From positions 5,967-69,966 of the forward strand of contig JAXMCI010000041.1 of assembly GCA_046349435.1 (NCBI GenBank): a stretch of 64,000 nt of DNA. Reading direction: 5' to 3'. The stretch is from JAXMCI01 sp046349435 (GTDB taxonomy: Bacteria > Pseudomonadota > Alphaproteobacteria > Dongiales > Dongiaceae). The notes beneath the pieces were generated by a model. That model did no database searches, had not been told where the DNA came from, and saw only the letters and a program-made list of their open reading frames with translations. Position numbers and translations under genes: made by a program. Of the stretch, positions 1 through 8,738 are shown in pieces (the stretch's first letter is position 1; the number at the start of each line of letters is the position of its first letter).

Positions 1-182
1 TTCTCGCGCATCATACGATTCAAATTGGGCGCGTCTCCGATCGAGACCTGGGCGATGCTGCTTTGAAGGCATTTCAACTATGTGAAGGCCGGCGGTGACT
101 GATAATGTCCAATTTTGTAAGTTAATAGAGTCTATTCTGACTCTTGAGACCGTCATGTGAGGCGGCCAGGCAGGCTGCGGGA
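1..182. other. left-edge non-coding stretch
   Basis: No gene can be supported here. A short open frame on the plus strand runs from the window edge to a stop at 64-66 and could be the 3' end of a gene starting outside, but it is too short to identify. An AT-richer patch lies at about 108-140, just beyond the 3' end of the GntR gene, which is read leftward and ends at 183. No copy of the AT-rich operator-like dyad described elsewhere was found here. Confidence 0.3.
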
Positions 183-911
183 TCAGAGCGGAAATTCGAG
201 CCCGCGCCGGCTGTTGACGAAGCGCATGATGCGGTCCTGGAAGCGGGCGGAATGCTGGCCGAGCACGCTGATCAGGCCGCGGCGATCGGCATTGCCGATG
301 CAGTCGATGATGGTGTTGTGCTCGCCGGCGACCATCACCTGCTGCTCGCCGAGCGTGCCGGTATCGGCCGCCTCCATGTGGTAGACGAAATAGGACAGCC
401 GCCGGGCGTGGTTGTGCAGCCGGCCGCTGAACGCCTCGACATACTCGTTGCGCGAGGCCCGGGCGATGCGGCCGTGGAACTGGGCGTTGAGCCGGGTGAT
501 GTCGAGGTAGCGCCGACGGCGCACCGCCTGCTCGTGCTCGGACTGCAGGTGGCGGAGGTCGTCGCCGAGCTCGACGTCGGTGAACCGGCAGAAGAAGCCG
601 ATCATCTTCTCGGCGACATGGTAGGCGTCGAAGAACTGGGCGACCTGGCCGACGTCGAGCGGGCGCACGAAGGTGCCCTTGTTCGCCTGCATCTCGACCA
701 GCCCCTCGGCGACCAGGCGGTTGAGCGCCTCGCGGGCGGGGGTGCGGCTCAGCTGGAAGCGCTCCATCAGCAGCTTCTCGTCGATCCGCATGCCGGGCCG
801 CAGCGTCAGGTCGAGGATCCGGTTGCGGATCGTCTCGACGGCCAGCTCGGTGAGGGACCGTGCCGCGATCGGCTCCGGCGTGCGCTCAGGACTCCGTCTC
901 GGACGGGCCAT
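183..911 (-). CDS. GntR family regulator with FCD domain
   Basis: A 242-residue one-component transcription factor. Residues about 17-80 form the GntR winged helix-turn-helix, with the typical LSRTPAREALNRL recognition segment followed by GLVEMQANKGTFVRP. Residues about 85-225 form an FCD effector domain. Its expected metal-binding histidines are visible in QFHGRI, GEHNTI and GQHSARF. It is the last gene of a leftward unit (ureohydrolase, hyuA, hyuB, gntR) and its start overlaps the end of hyuB by 26 bases, so it is probably co-expressed with the pathway it controls. Family knowledge: FCD-type regulators usually bind small carboxylates or amino-acid derivatives and repress catabolic genes. 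Inference: it binds the AT-rich dyads at 5902, 6610 and 11822. The inducer is unknown. Confidence 0.9.
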   Translation of the reverse strand: MARPRRSPERTPEPIAARSLTELAVETIRNRILDLTLRPGMRIDEKLLMERFQLSRTPAREALNRLVAEGLVEMQANKGTFVRPLDVGQVAQFFDAYHVAEKMIGFFCRFTDVELGDDLRHLQSEHEQAVRRRRYLDITRLNAQFHGRIARASRNEYVEAFSGRLHNHARRLSYFVYHMEAADTGTLGEQQVMVAGEHNTIIDCIGNADRRGLISVLGQHSARFQDRIMRFVNSRRGLEFPL

Positions 912-2577
912 CCTCGTTCCTCCCGTGATGGGCCGCCAGCCAGCCCGCGGTGAACTTGCCGCTTTCCCGGTCGAGCGCCAGCAGCGCCCGGTCGCGTTCC
1001 GCGGGCGGGCCGTAGCCGCCGGCGCCCGGCGTCGTCACCACCAGGGTGGCCGTGCTCGGTACGGAGAGCGAGGCCGGCTTGCCGGGCAGGGGCTCGATGC
1101 GGCCGTCGTCGTGCTCGATGAAGAACCTGCCAACCGCGCCCGGCTCGCCGCCGAAGATGCCCCAGGGCGGGTTGACGAAGCGCTCGCCCTGGCCGCTGAA
1201 GGTCGTGGCGTGGCCGAGCGGGCGGTAGGCCCGCCGCAGCCCGAGCCCGCCGCGCCAGCGCCCGGCGCCGCCGGAATCGGGCACCAGCTCGTAGCGCTCG
1301 ATCAGCAGCGGGTACTCGTTCTCCAGCGATTCGATCGGCAGGTTCGAGGTGTTCGTCATGTGCACCTGGACGCCGTCCGCGCCGTCCTTGTAGGACCGGG
1401 CGCCGCCGCCGCCGCCGATCGTCTCCATGTAGACGTAGTAGGCCCCGCCGGGGCCGCGGCCGGAGAAGGCGGCCGTCGTGTTGGCGCCGTTGCTGGCCGC
1501 GATGATCCGGTCGGGCAGGGCCTGCGCCAGCGCCCCGATGATCAGGTCGGCGATGCGCTGGCCGGTCTGGGCACGGGCGGCGGTGGCGGCCGGGAAGGCG
1601 GCATTGACGATGCTGCCCTCGGGCGCCCGGATGGTCACCGGGTCGAGCATGCCGTGGTTCTGCGGCCCGTCCGGATCGACCAGCACCTTGAGCCCGTAGA
1701 GCACGCTCGCCTGCAGGCCGGCCCAGCTGACGTTGATGTTGCCCCGGACCTGTGGCGCCGAGCCGGCGAAGTCGAACAGGATCTCGTCGCCCTTGATCTC
1801 GATGCGGACATGCAGCCGGATGTCGGTGGTGCCCATGCCGTCGTCGTCGATCACGTCGGAGAAGCGGTACTCGCCGTCGGGCAGCTCGGCGACGGCGGCG
1901 CGCATGCGCCGGGCGGCGGCGGCGATGATGCGGTCGGCGCCCTCGCGCAGGCGCGGAATCGGCCAGCGCTGGAAGAGCTGCTGGCAGCGCCGCTCGCCCA
2001 GCCGGTTGGCGGCGATCTGCGCGACGTAGTCGCCGCGCCGCTCCTCCGGCACCCGGACGTTGAGCAGGATGAGGTCGAAGACGTCGGGCACGATGGTGCC
2101 CTCGCGCACCAGCCGGATCGGCGGGATGCGCAGCCCCTCCTGGTAGATCTCGGTCATGCCGCCGGCCATGCTGCCCGGGGCCATGCCGCCGATGTCGGCG
2201 TGGTGCGCGATGTTGGCGAGGAACAGCACCAGCTCGCCCTCGTGGAACACCGGCATGGCGAGCGCCACGTCCGGCAGGTGCGAACCGCGGCCGACGAACG
2301 GGTCGTTCGAGATGTACATGTCGCCGGGCCGGATCTCGGCGCGCGGGTAGCGCGCCAGCACCATCTCGACCAGCCCCAGCATCGAGGCGAGGTGGAGCGG
2401 CATGCTCTCGCCCTGCACGATCACCCGGCCGGCCGGGTCGAAGATCGCCGCGCTGTGGTCGCGGCGCTCCTTGATGTTGGTCGAGTAGGCGCTCTTCATC
2501 AGCGCGGTATAGACCTCGTCGGCGATGCCGGTGAGGGCGTTGCGGAGCAGCTCGACGTCGATGGCGCTGAGGCTCAT
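886..2577 (-). CDS. hyuB: hydantoinase B / oxoprolinase family protein
   Basis: 563 residues, full length for the HyuB (N-methylhydantoinase B / 5-oxoprolinase beta) family. The N-terminus shows family signatures in SAYSTNIKERRDHSAA and later YISNDPFVG; the C-terminal part has the GGAGRWRGGLG block. HyuB works with HyuA in ATP-dependent opening of hydantoin, oxoproline or related cyclic amides in the cytoplasm. Its start codon overlaps the hyuA stop by 4 bases, so the two are translationally coupled. The substrate cannot be read from the sequence, because this superfamily also contains acetone carboxylases and N-methylhydantoin and oxoproline hydrolases. The ureohydrolase and amino-acid transport neighbours favour a nitrogenous ring or its open guanidino or ureido product. 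Confidence 0.9.
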   Translation of the reverse strand: MSLSAIDVELLRNALTGIADEVYTALMKSAYSTNIKERRDHSAAIFDPAGRVIVQGESMPLHLASMLGLVEMVLARYPRAEIRPGDMYISNDPFVGRGSHLPDVALAMPVFHEGELVLFLANIAHHADIGGMAPGSMAGGMTEIYQEGLRIPPIRLVREGTIVPDVFDLILLNVRVPEERRGDYVAQIAANRLGERRCQQLFQRWPIPRLREGADRIIAAAARRMRAAVAELPDGEYRFSDVIDDDGMGTTDIRLHVRIEIKGDEILFDFAGSAPQVRGNINVSWAGLQASVLYGLKVLVDPDGPQNHGMLDPVTIRAPEGSIVNAAFPAATAARAQTGQRIADLIIGALAQALPDRIIAASNGANTTAAFSGRGPGGAYYVYMETIGGGGGARSYKDGADGVQVHMTNTSNLPIESLENEYPLLIERYELVPDSGGAGRWRGGLGLRRAYRPLGHATTFSGQGERFVNPPWGIFGGEPGAVGRFFIEHDDGRIEPLPGKPASLSVPSTATLVVTTPGAGGYGPPAERDRALLALDRESGKFTAGWLAAHHGRNEDGPSETES

Positions 2578-4631
2578 GGGCGCGGCCCTTGCGACAGGGT
2601 GATCAGCAGGTTGCCCCAGGGATCGACCCGGCAGCGGTCGCCGGGGAAGACCACGACGGTGGTGTCGAGCTGCTCGACGATGGCCGGCCCCGCGAGCTCC
2701 TGGCCGGGGGCGAGGTCGGCGCGGCGGTAGATCGGCGTCGCCTCGGCGGCGTCGCTGTCGAAGATGGTGTCGCGGGTGCCGACGGGGCGGGCCGGCGGCC
2801 CTTCCGGCAGCCGCGTCGCCGGCGGCTTCTCCAGCACGCCCCGCGCCTTGACCTTGAGGTTGACGAACTCGACCTGCTGGTCGGGCGAGGCGAAGCCGTA
2901 GGCCTGCTCGTGCGCGGGGTGGAAGCGGTCGAGGATGTCCCGGCAGGCGGCGTCGTCGAACGGCCGGTCGGGCAGGGGCAGCGAGATCTCGTAGTTCTGC
3001 CCGCGATAGCGCAGCTCGGCCGACCAGGCGAGCCGGCGGTCCGCGGGCGGGATGCCTTCCGCCTCCAGCCAGGCGCCGGCCTCGACCGCCAGCCCGGCGC
3101 GCGCCGCCTCGAGCACCGCCGCCGCGTCGGGACCGAGCGGCAGCAGCAGGGTGCGCACGAAGTCGGCGACGAGGTCCGAGCTCAGCAGCCCCTCGGCGCA
3201 GAGGATGCCCGGGTCGGCCGGGATCACCACCGTGCCGATCTCCAGGTCGCGGGCGATCTCGGTGGCGAGCAGCGGCCCGGCGCCGCCGAAGGCGAAGAGC
3301 GCGAACTCGGCGGGGTTGTGGCCGCGCTCCAGCGAGACCGAGCGGATCGCCTTGACGATCGTCGAGCAGGCGACCCGGACGATGCCGCGCGCCGTCTCGA
3401 TCTGCGGGAGCCCGATGCGCGGCGCCAGCCGCCCGATCGCCGCCTCGGCGAGCTCGCGGCGGATCGGCATGCGGCCGTCGAGCAGCGCCTCGCGGTTGAG
3501 CCGCCCGAGCACGACGTTGGCGTCGGTCACGGTTGCCTCGGCGCCGCCGAAGCCGTAGCAGGCCGGCCCCGGCCGGGCGCCGGCGCTGTGCGGCCCGACC
3601 TTGAGCAGCCCGTCGCGGTCGATCCAGGCGATCGAGCCGCCGCCGGCGCCGACCGCGTTGACGTCGAGCGCCGGCAGCCGCAGCGGGAAGCCGGCCAGCA
3701 TGCGCTCATGCACCTCGGTGGGGCGGCCGTCCTTCAGCAGGCTGACGTCGGCGCTGGTGCCGCCGACGTCCAGCGTGATGATGTTGCCGAGCCCGGCGGC
3801 CTCGGCCACCCGGGCGGCGCCGAGCGCGCCGGCGGCCGGGCCGGAGAGCGAGGCGGCGATCGGCAGGGTGCGGGCGCGCTCGACCGACATCAGCCCGCCG
3901 ACGCTCTGGCTGATCTTCGGCTCGACCCGCACGCCGAGCGCCGCGACGTTGCGGGTGAAGCGGTTGAGATAGGCGTTCATCACGGTGAGCAGCGCGCCGT
4001 TCAGCACGGCGGTCGAGAAGCGCTCGTACTCGCGGAACTCGGGATAGACGCCGGACGAGGTCAGCAGGTGCACGCGCTCGGGCAGGATCTCCTGCAGCAG
4101 CGCGAGCGCGCGCCGCTCGTGCGCCGGGAAGCGGTAGGCGTGCAGGAAGCAGACCACGACGCAGTCGACGCCGGCGTCGCGCAGCTGCCGGCCGACGCGG
4201 CGCACGCCCTCCTCGTCGAGCGGGCGGTGGACCGAGCCGTCGGCCCGCATGCGCTCGGCCACCTCGAAGCGGAGCTGGCGCGGCACCAGCGGCGGCGGGT
4301 GGTCGAGGTGGATGTTGTAGACCTTGGGCCGGGTCTGCCGGCCGATCTCCAGCAGGTCGCGGAAGCCCTCGGTGGTGACCACCGCGACGGTGCCGCAGCG
4401 GCGCTGGATCAGCGCGTTGGTGCCGACCGTGGTGCCGTGCGACAGCCGCACGACGGAGCCCGGCGCCAGATCGTGGCGCGCCAGCACCTCGGCGATGCCC
4501 TCGACGATCGCCCGGTCCGGCTCGTCGGGGGTGCTCGGGACCTTGTGCAGGATCAGCCGGCCTTCGCCGGGCACGCTGACCGCGAGATCGGTGAAGGTTC
4601 CCCCGACATCGATCCCGATATGAAGCTCCAT
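2574..4631 (-). CDS. hyuA: hydantoinase A / oxoprolinase family protein
   Basis: 685 residues, the usual length for HyuA. It begins with the nucleotide-binding motif IGIDVGGTFTDLAV. It also has SHGTTVGTNALI near residue 65 and a second phosphate-binding segment, LDVGGTSADVSLL, near residue 290, as in the ASKHA-like ATPase fold of this family. It should supply ATP-dependent activation to the HyuB partner encoded immediately downstream with a 4-base overlap. It lies 70 bases downstream of the ureohydrolase gene on the same strand, so the operon order is ureohydrolase, hyuA, hyuB, gntR. Cyclic imide or lactam hydrolysis is family inference; the real substrate is unknown. Confidence 0.9.
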   Translation of the reverse strand: MELHIGIDVGGTFTDLAVSVPGEGRLILHKVPSTPDEPDRAIVEGIAEVLARHDLAPGSVVRLSHGTTVGTNALIQRRCGTVAVVTTEGFRDLLEIGRQTRPKVYNIHLDHPPPLVPRQLRFEVAERMRADGSVHRPLDEEGVRRVGRQLRDAGVDCVVVCFLHAYRFPAHERRALALLQEILPERVHLLTSSGVYPEFREYERFSTAVLNGALLTVMNAYLNRFTRNVAALGVRVEPKISQSVGGLMSVERARTLPIAASLSGPAAGALGAARVAEAAGLGNIITLDVGGTSADVSLLKDGRPTEVHERMLAGFPLRLPALDVNAVGAGGGSIAWIDRDGLLKVGPHSAGARPGPACYGFGGAEATVTDANVVLGRLNREALLDGRMPIRRELAEAAIGRLAPRIGLPQIETARGIVRVACSTIVKAIRSVSLERGHNPAEFALFAFGGAGPLLATEIARDLEIGTVVIPADPGILCAEGLLSSDLVADFVRTLLLPLGPDAAAVLEAARAGLAVEAGAWLEAEGIPPADRRLAWSAELRYRGQNYEISLPLPDRPFDDAACRDILDRFHPAHEQAYGFASPDQQVEFVNLKVKARGVLEKPPATRLPEGPPARPVGTRDTIFDSDAAEATPIYRRADLAPGQELAGPAIVEQLDTTVVVFPGDRCRVDPWGNLLITLSQGPRP

Positions 4632-4701
4632 GAACGCTCGCTGCCTCTGTTCTGGGTAATGCGGCGCCGGCCCGCTGCGGGGCGTCCCTCGCGCCGCCGG
4701 C

Positions 4702-5808
4702 TCAGCTGCCGCCGGCCTGCTGCCGCCGGTAGCCGTGGCTGGCGATCACCTCGAGAACGCAGCGGGCCGCGAGATGGGTGCCGATGCCGTTGACGTCGTA
4801 GCGCGGCGCCAGGCAGTCGATGTCGAAGCCGCAGAGCGGCGGGCCGTGGTCGATGATCATGCGCAGCGCCTGCAGAATCTCGCGCGCCGTCATGCCGGCC
4901 GGCTCCGGGTACTTCTGGGCCGGCATGCAGGCGGTGTCCATCACGTCGGTGTCGAACGAGATGTAGACGTAGTCGGTGCCCTTGGTGACCTGCTCGATCG
5001 CCTCGGCCATGCAGGCGGCGATGCCGCGCCGGTCGATGTCGGTCAGCGTCCAGAAGGGCACGCCGAGCTCGCGCGCGACCTCGTGGAAGAAGGTCGGGTT
5101 GCGCAGGCCGCGGATGCCGATGATGCCGAGATTGGCCGGCTCGAGATAGCCGTCCTCCATGCAGCGCGCCCAGGCCGAGCCCGCCCAGTAGCGCGGCTCC
5201 CAGCAGAGATCGAAATGCTGGTCGAACTTGATCACCGAGATCTTCGCCTTGCGCTGTCGCGCCACCGCCCGCACCCCGACATAGGGAACGATGTCCTCGC
5301 CGCCGAGGATGATCGGCACGCGGTCGGGCGTGATCAGCTCGAGGATGCGGTCCGAGGCGCCGAGCAGGATCTCCCGGGCCGGGCGGCTCATGTCGATCGG
5401 GACGTTGCCGGCGTCGCAGATGCTGACCGCCTCGCCGATGTGGAACTCGCGGTCGCGCTCCGGGTAGTAGGCGCCCGGGCCGTGCGCCAGGGAGTAGTGG
5501 ATGGAATGGCGGCGGATCGCGTCGGGCGCCTCGAAGGCGCCCTCCTTGGCGTAGATCGACTCCTTGAGGGGATAGCCGGCGAGCACGAAGTTGCGCGGAT
5601 CCTGCGCCCGGATGCTCTCATAGGGCACGCCGACCACCACCACGTCGCTGGTCTCGACGTCGCGGTAGTGCGGCGCCTCCATGAAGGTCGGCACGTCGTC
5701 ATGCAGCAGCACCGGCAGCGAGCGCAGCTTGGCGCCGGACTTGACTGAGCGCTGCGCCGCCCGCTGCAATGCCGTCCGGAAGCGTTCCTCGATGCTGGGC
5801 GACGCCAT
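4702..5808 (-). CDS. divergent ureohydrolase (arginase/agmatinase family)
   Basis: A 368-residue ureohydrolase-fold protein. Three conserved metal-site blocks are visible: ILGGEDIVPY (normally GGDH), FDQHFD (normally DAHxD) and SFDTDVMD (normally SxDxDxxDP). The first block has Asp where the family has a metal-binding His. The late substrate-contact block, normally GFDxxExxP, reads GFDIDCLAP, with Cys in place of the Glu that contacts the guanidinium group in arginase. The remaining four ligands are kept, so a metal enzyme is still plausible, but it should not be called agmatinase or arginase with confidence. It is the first gene of the leftward hyuAB-gntR operon and is divergent from the amino-acid ABC permease, with the dyad at 5902-5920 between them. 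Confidence 0.8.
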   Translation of the reverse strand: MASPSIEERFRTALQRAAQRSVKSGAKLRSLPVLLHDDVPTFMEAPHYRDVETSDVVVVGVPYESIRAQDPRNFVLAGYPLKESIYAKEGAFEAPDAIRRHSIHYSLAHGPGAYYPERDREFHIGEAVSICDAGNVPIDMSRPAREILLGASDRILELITPDRVPIILGGEDIVPYVGVRAVARQRKAKISVIKFDQHFDLCWEPRYWAGSAWARCMEDGYLEPANLGIIGIRGLRNPTFFHEVARELGVPFWTLTDIDRRGIAACMAEAIEQVTKGTDYVYISFDTDVMDTACMPAQKYPEPAGMTAREILQALRMIIDHGPPLCGFDIDCLAPRYDVNGIGTHLAARCVLEVIASHGYRRQQAGGS

Positions 5809-5901
5809 CGCGCTGTTCCTCGCCTGATGCTGCCGGCGCTCGCGGCTGGCGCGGGCCGGGTCTCGATGGTCAAGGCATTGCGCCCGGCGCCCCTCGCTGT
5901 C

Positions 5902-5920
5902 AATATATTTAATGCATATT
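5902..5920. promoter_or_regulatory. AT-rich dyad, putative GntR operator 1
   Basis: The sequence AATATATTTAATGCATATT is an imperfect inverted repeat (AATATA, 7 bases, CATATT) inside very GC-rich DNA. It lies in the 146-base gap between the divergent ureohydrolase and ABC permease genes, where one bound repressor could control both directions. Two related dyads occur at 6610-6628 and 11822-11840, each before genes of the same pathway. Assignment to the GntR protein at 183-911 is inference. Confidence 0.6.
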
Positions 5921-5954
5921 CTGCGCCGGCTGCCGCCGGCAGGAGCCGGGAAGG

Positions 5955-6629
5955 ATGGAGCTGGTCGCCGACATCAGGGCCTACATCGAGGCCAATCTCG
6001 ACTACCTGCCCGGGTTCCTGCTGGCCTGCGAGATCGTCATCGAGGTCACCCTGCTCACCATCGTGCTGAGCTGGGTCTTCGGGCTGATCGCCGCGCTCGC
6101 CAAGAGCGCGCCCTATCGCCTGATCCGGCTGCCGGCGGAATTCTACATCTGGTTCGTGCGCGGCACGCCGACCCTGATCCAGATCTTCATGATCTATTTC
6201 GGCCTGCCGCAGCTCGGGCTGCGGCTGCCGCCGTTCCTGGCCGGGGTGGTGGCGCTGGCCCTCAACGAAGGCGCCTACATCGCCGAGATCGTCCGCTCCG
6301 GCCTCGGCGCCATCCCGCGCGGGCAGCGCGAGTCGGCGGTGGCCCTCGGCATGAGCTCGTTCCAGAGCCTGCGCCGCATCATCATCCCGCAGGTGATCCG
6401 GATCACCCTGCCGGCGCTGACCAACGAGGCGATCACCACGCTGAAGAACACCTCGCTGCTCTCGACCATCACCGTGGTCGAGCTGACGCTGCACACCCAG
6501 ATGATCATCGCCCAGACCTTCCGCCCCTTCGAGTTCTACGGGCTGACCGCCGCCCTCTATCTGGTGATGACCACGCTGCTCACCCGGATTGCGCGCTGGC
6601 TGGAGAAGCGGTATACATTATATATATGA
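5955..6629 (+). CDS. polar amino-acid ABC transporter permease
   Basis: A 224-residue inner-membrane permease of the HisM/GlnP family, with about five hydrophobic segments. It carries the family motifs RGTPTLIQIFMIYFGLP (about residues 68-84) and the ATPase-coupling EAA-like loop NEGAYIAEIVRSGLGAIPRGQ near residues 105-125. It is followed 52 bases later by the binding-protein gene. The matching ATPase is at 13263-14075, in a different unit. Only one permease gene is present, so the channel is probably a homodimer. The operator-like dyad at 6610-6628 overlaps its stop codon. Confidence 0.93.
   Translation: MELVADIRAYIEANLDYLPGFLLACEIVIEVTLLTIVLSWVFGLIAALAKSAPYRLIRLPAEFYIWFVRGTPTLIQIFMIYFGLPQLGLRLPPFLAGVVALALNEGAYIAEIVRSGLGAIPRGQRESAVALGMSSFQSLRRIIIPQVIRITLPALTNEAITTLKNTSLLSTITVVELTLHTQMIIAQTFRPFEFYGLTAALYLVMTTLLTRIARWLEKRYTLYI
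6610..6628. promoter_or_regulatory. AT-rich dyad, putative GntR operator 2
   Basis: GGTATACATTATATATATG overlaps the permease stop codon and lies 53 bases before the binding-protein start. It shares the TATA, 7 bases, TATAT layout of the dyads at 5902 and 11822, although its left arm differs at two positions. It could give the binding-protein gene its own regulated promoter, which would fit the larger amount of binding protein that ABC importers need. It may be partly constrained by the coding sequence it overlaps. Confidence 0.5.
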
Positions 6630-6681
6630 AAGCCTCTCGTCCGGAACGGGAGGACGGTGCACTGCGACGGGGAGAATGACG

Positions 6682-7488
6682 ATGAGGAGACGGGACGTAT
6701 TGCGCGCCGGCATCGGCGCCACCGCGGCGGGGATCGGCCTGGTGTTCGTCAAGCGGCTGCCCGCCTGGGCAGGCGACCTCGAGCTGATCAAGTCGGGCGA
6801 GCTCAGCGCTGCCACCGAGGGGACCTTTCCGCCCTTCAGCATCCGCAAGCCCAACGGCGACCTCGACGGCCTCGAGATGCGGATGATGCAGGAGATCACC
6901 AAGCGGCTCGGCCTGACCTACAAGCCGGTCATCATCAAGTGGGAGTCGATCCTGATCGGCCTGCTCGCCGGCGAGTACGACATGTCGAGCAACGCCATGG
7001 CGATCACCGCCGAGCGGCAGAAGAAGGTGACCTTCTGCGACGCCTGGATCGAATCCGGCGCCCGGCTGATCGTCACCAAGGACTCGGCGATCAAGACCAA
7101 CGCCGACGCCAAGGGCAAGCGGGTCGGCGTCATCGTCGGCTCGACCTACGTCAAGCTGGCCGAGGGGCTGGGCTCGGAGGTCAAGACCTACAAGTCGGAC
7201 CCCGACGCGATCCAGGACCTGATGAACGGCAACATCGACGCGGTGATCACCGACTCGATCGCCGCCGCCTACATGATCACCCAGAACAACCTGCCGCTGC
7301 GCATGACCGACGACTATCTCGACAAGGCGCAGGATGGCTGGCCGGTCAAGCAGGGCAAGCCCAACCTGGTGACCGCGATCAACAAGACGATGGCGGCGAT
7401 CGTCGCCGACGGCACCTACGAGAAGCTGACCAAGCCGCTGATCGGCTACAACGCCTTCCCGAAGGACCCGATCCGCAGCCAGCTCTGA
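6682..7488 (+). CDS. amino-acid ABC transporter substrate-binding protein (Tat-type signal)
   Basis: A 268-residue periplasmic binding protein of solute-binding family 3. The N-terminus MRRRDVLRAG followed by a hydrophobic stretch and PAWAGD is a twin-arginine-type signal with a likely cleavage after AWA. The mature part has the family features FPPFSIRKPNGDLDGLE, ITAERQKKVTFC and GKRVGVIVGSTY. The second ATG (6682) is chosen over the one at 6676 because GGGGAG at 6669-6674 is then 7 bases upstream; in-frame extension to 6589 would run into the permease gene. It is paired with the permease upstream and the ATPase at 13263. The ligand is unknown; polar amino acids or guanidino/ureido acids fit the context. 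Confidence 0.92.
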   Translation: MRRRDVLRAGIGATAAGIGLVFVKRLPAWAGDLELIKSGELSAATEGTFPPFSIRKPNGDLDGLEMRMMQEITKRLGLTYKPVIIKWESILIGLLAGEYDMSSNAMAITAERQKKVTFCDAWIESGARLIVTKDSAIKTNADAKGKRVGVIVGSTYVKLAEGLGSEVKTYKSDPDAIQDLMNGNIDAVITDSIAAAYMITQNNLPLRMTDDYLDKAQDGWPVKQGKPNLVTAINKTMAAIVADGTYEKLTKPLIGYNAFPKDPIRSQL

Positions 7489-7526
7489 GCCGGTCCGGGT
7501 CCAGGACCCGCCCACGGCGAGCATCG

Positions 7527-7558
7527 ACGGCCCCGCCCGGCAACCCGGGCGGGGCCGT
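7527..7558. terminator. bidirectional hairpin terminator
   Basis: A perfect 14-bp stem (ACGGCCCCGCCCGG at 7527-7540, complement at 7545-7558) with a 4-base loop lies between two convergent genes: the binding protein ending at 7488 and the oxidase ending at 7566. A short T-containing stretch follows on the plus side. Its place between convergent stops fits shared termination. Confidence 0.8.
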
Positions 7559-7565
7559 TCCGCTT

Positions 7566-8729
7566 TCAGCCGCGGTTGCCGCCGAAGGTCTGGGTGAAGG
7601 AGCGGCCGTCGGCCAGCCGGTCGTGGCTCAGCCGGCTGAAATCGGCTTCGACCTCGCCGGCCAGCATCCAGCGCGCGAGGCTCTCGCCGAAGGCGGGGCC
7701 GAACTTGAAGCCGTGGCCGCTGCCGCCATTGGCGTCCCAGTAGCCGGCCACCTCGCGGCGCGGCCCGATGAAGGGATGCCAGTCGGGCGTGACGTCGTAG
7801 AGCGAGGCGTAGGAATCGACCAGCCGGCTGCCGGCGAAGGCCGGGATGCGACGCTCCAGCCGCTCGCTGACCTCGGCGAGGAAGGCCGGGTCGGCGGTCT
7901 GCTTGAAGTTGTAGGGGTCGCAGTCGAGGTACTCCTTGGGGAACCCGCGGCCGACGACGTAGCGGCGCTCGCCCAGCGGCCGGACATAGACGCCGTCGAT
8001 CGCCAGCGCCAGCGTCGCCTCCGGCAGCGGCCGGTTGGGACGCGCCTCCCAGACGCTGTCCTGCTCGCGAACGCTGCGCATCGGCAGGTCGATGCCGGCG
8101 CTCGCCGCCAGGAAGGGCGCCCACGGCCCGGCGGCGTTGACCACGTCGCCGCAGGCGATCGGGCCCTCGTCGGTCACCACCCCGGTGACCCGGCTGCCCT
8201 CGCGGAGCAGGGCGCGCACCGGCGTGCGGCCGCGGAAGGTGCCGCCGTGGCGCTCGAAGGCCCCGACATAGGCCTCGGTCGAGCGCACCGGGTCGGCATA
8301 GCCGCCATCCGGCTCCCAGGTGACCGCGGCGATGCCCTCGCGGTTCAGCCAGGGCAGCCGCGCGGCGATCTCCGCCTCGCTCATGAATCCGGTCCTGACG
8401 CCGACCGAGCGCTGCACGGCGAGGTTCGCTTCCAGGCCGGGCACCATCTCGGCCGGCACCAGCATGTGATAGCCGGCGGCGACGTAGCCGCCATCGGCGC
8501 CGAGCTCCTCGGCCATGCGCCGGAACGCCTCGATGCTGCGCAGCGCCAGCCGCGCCATCAGCGTGCTCGAGTAGTTCTGCCGCACCGCGGCGGCGCTGCG
8601 CCCGGTGCCGCCGCTGGCCGGGCGGTCGCGCTCGAGCAGCAGCACCGCGGCGCCGGCGCGCCGCAGATGCCAGGCCGTGCTGGCGCCGATGATGCCGGCG
8701 CCCACCACCACGATGTCGGGAGATGCCAC
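7566..8729 (-). CDS. FAD-dependent DAO-family oxidoreductase (sarcosine oxidase beta-like)
   Basis: 387 residues. It starts with the FAD-binding GxGxxG block IVVVGAGIIGASTAWHLRRAG and the ERD that follows it, and has the DAO-family C-terminal block YDVTPDWHPFIGP with GGSGHGFKFGPAFGESLA. This resembles monomeric sarcosine oxidase or the beta subunit of the heteromeric enzymes, which oxidise secondary or D-amino acids. It is the last gene of a leftward unit (aminotransferase, DinB, flavin monooxygenase, this gene), 9 bases after the monooxygenase. Its role is probably amine oxidation in the pathway served by the nearby transporter. Precise substrate unknown. Confidence 0.88.
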   Translation of the reverse strand: MASPDIVVVGAGIIGASTAWHLRRAGAAVLLLERDRPASGGTGRSAAAVRQNYSSTLMARLALRSIEAFRRMAEELGADGGYVAAGYHMLVPAEMVPGLEANLAVQRSVGVRTGFMSEAEIAARLPWLNREGIAAVTWEPDGGYADPVRSTEAYVGAFERHGGTFRGRTPVRALLREGSRVTGVVTDEGPIACGDVVNAAGPWAPFLAASAGIDLPMRSVREQDSVWEARPNRPLPEATLALAIDGVYVRPLGERRYVVGRGFPKEYLDCDPYNFKQTADPAFLAEVSERLERRIPAFAGSRLVDSYASLYDVTPDWHPFIGPRREVAGYWDANGGSGHGFKFGPAFGESLARWMLAGEVEADFSRLSHDRLADGRSFTQTFGGNRG

Positions 8730-8738
8730 GCTTTCCTC

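Noticed and set aside
1..66. Short open frame at the left edge as the end of a gene
   Set aside because: Only 21 codons are visible and nothing recognisable is encoded.
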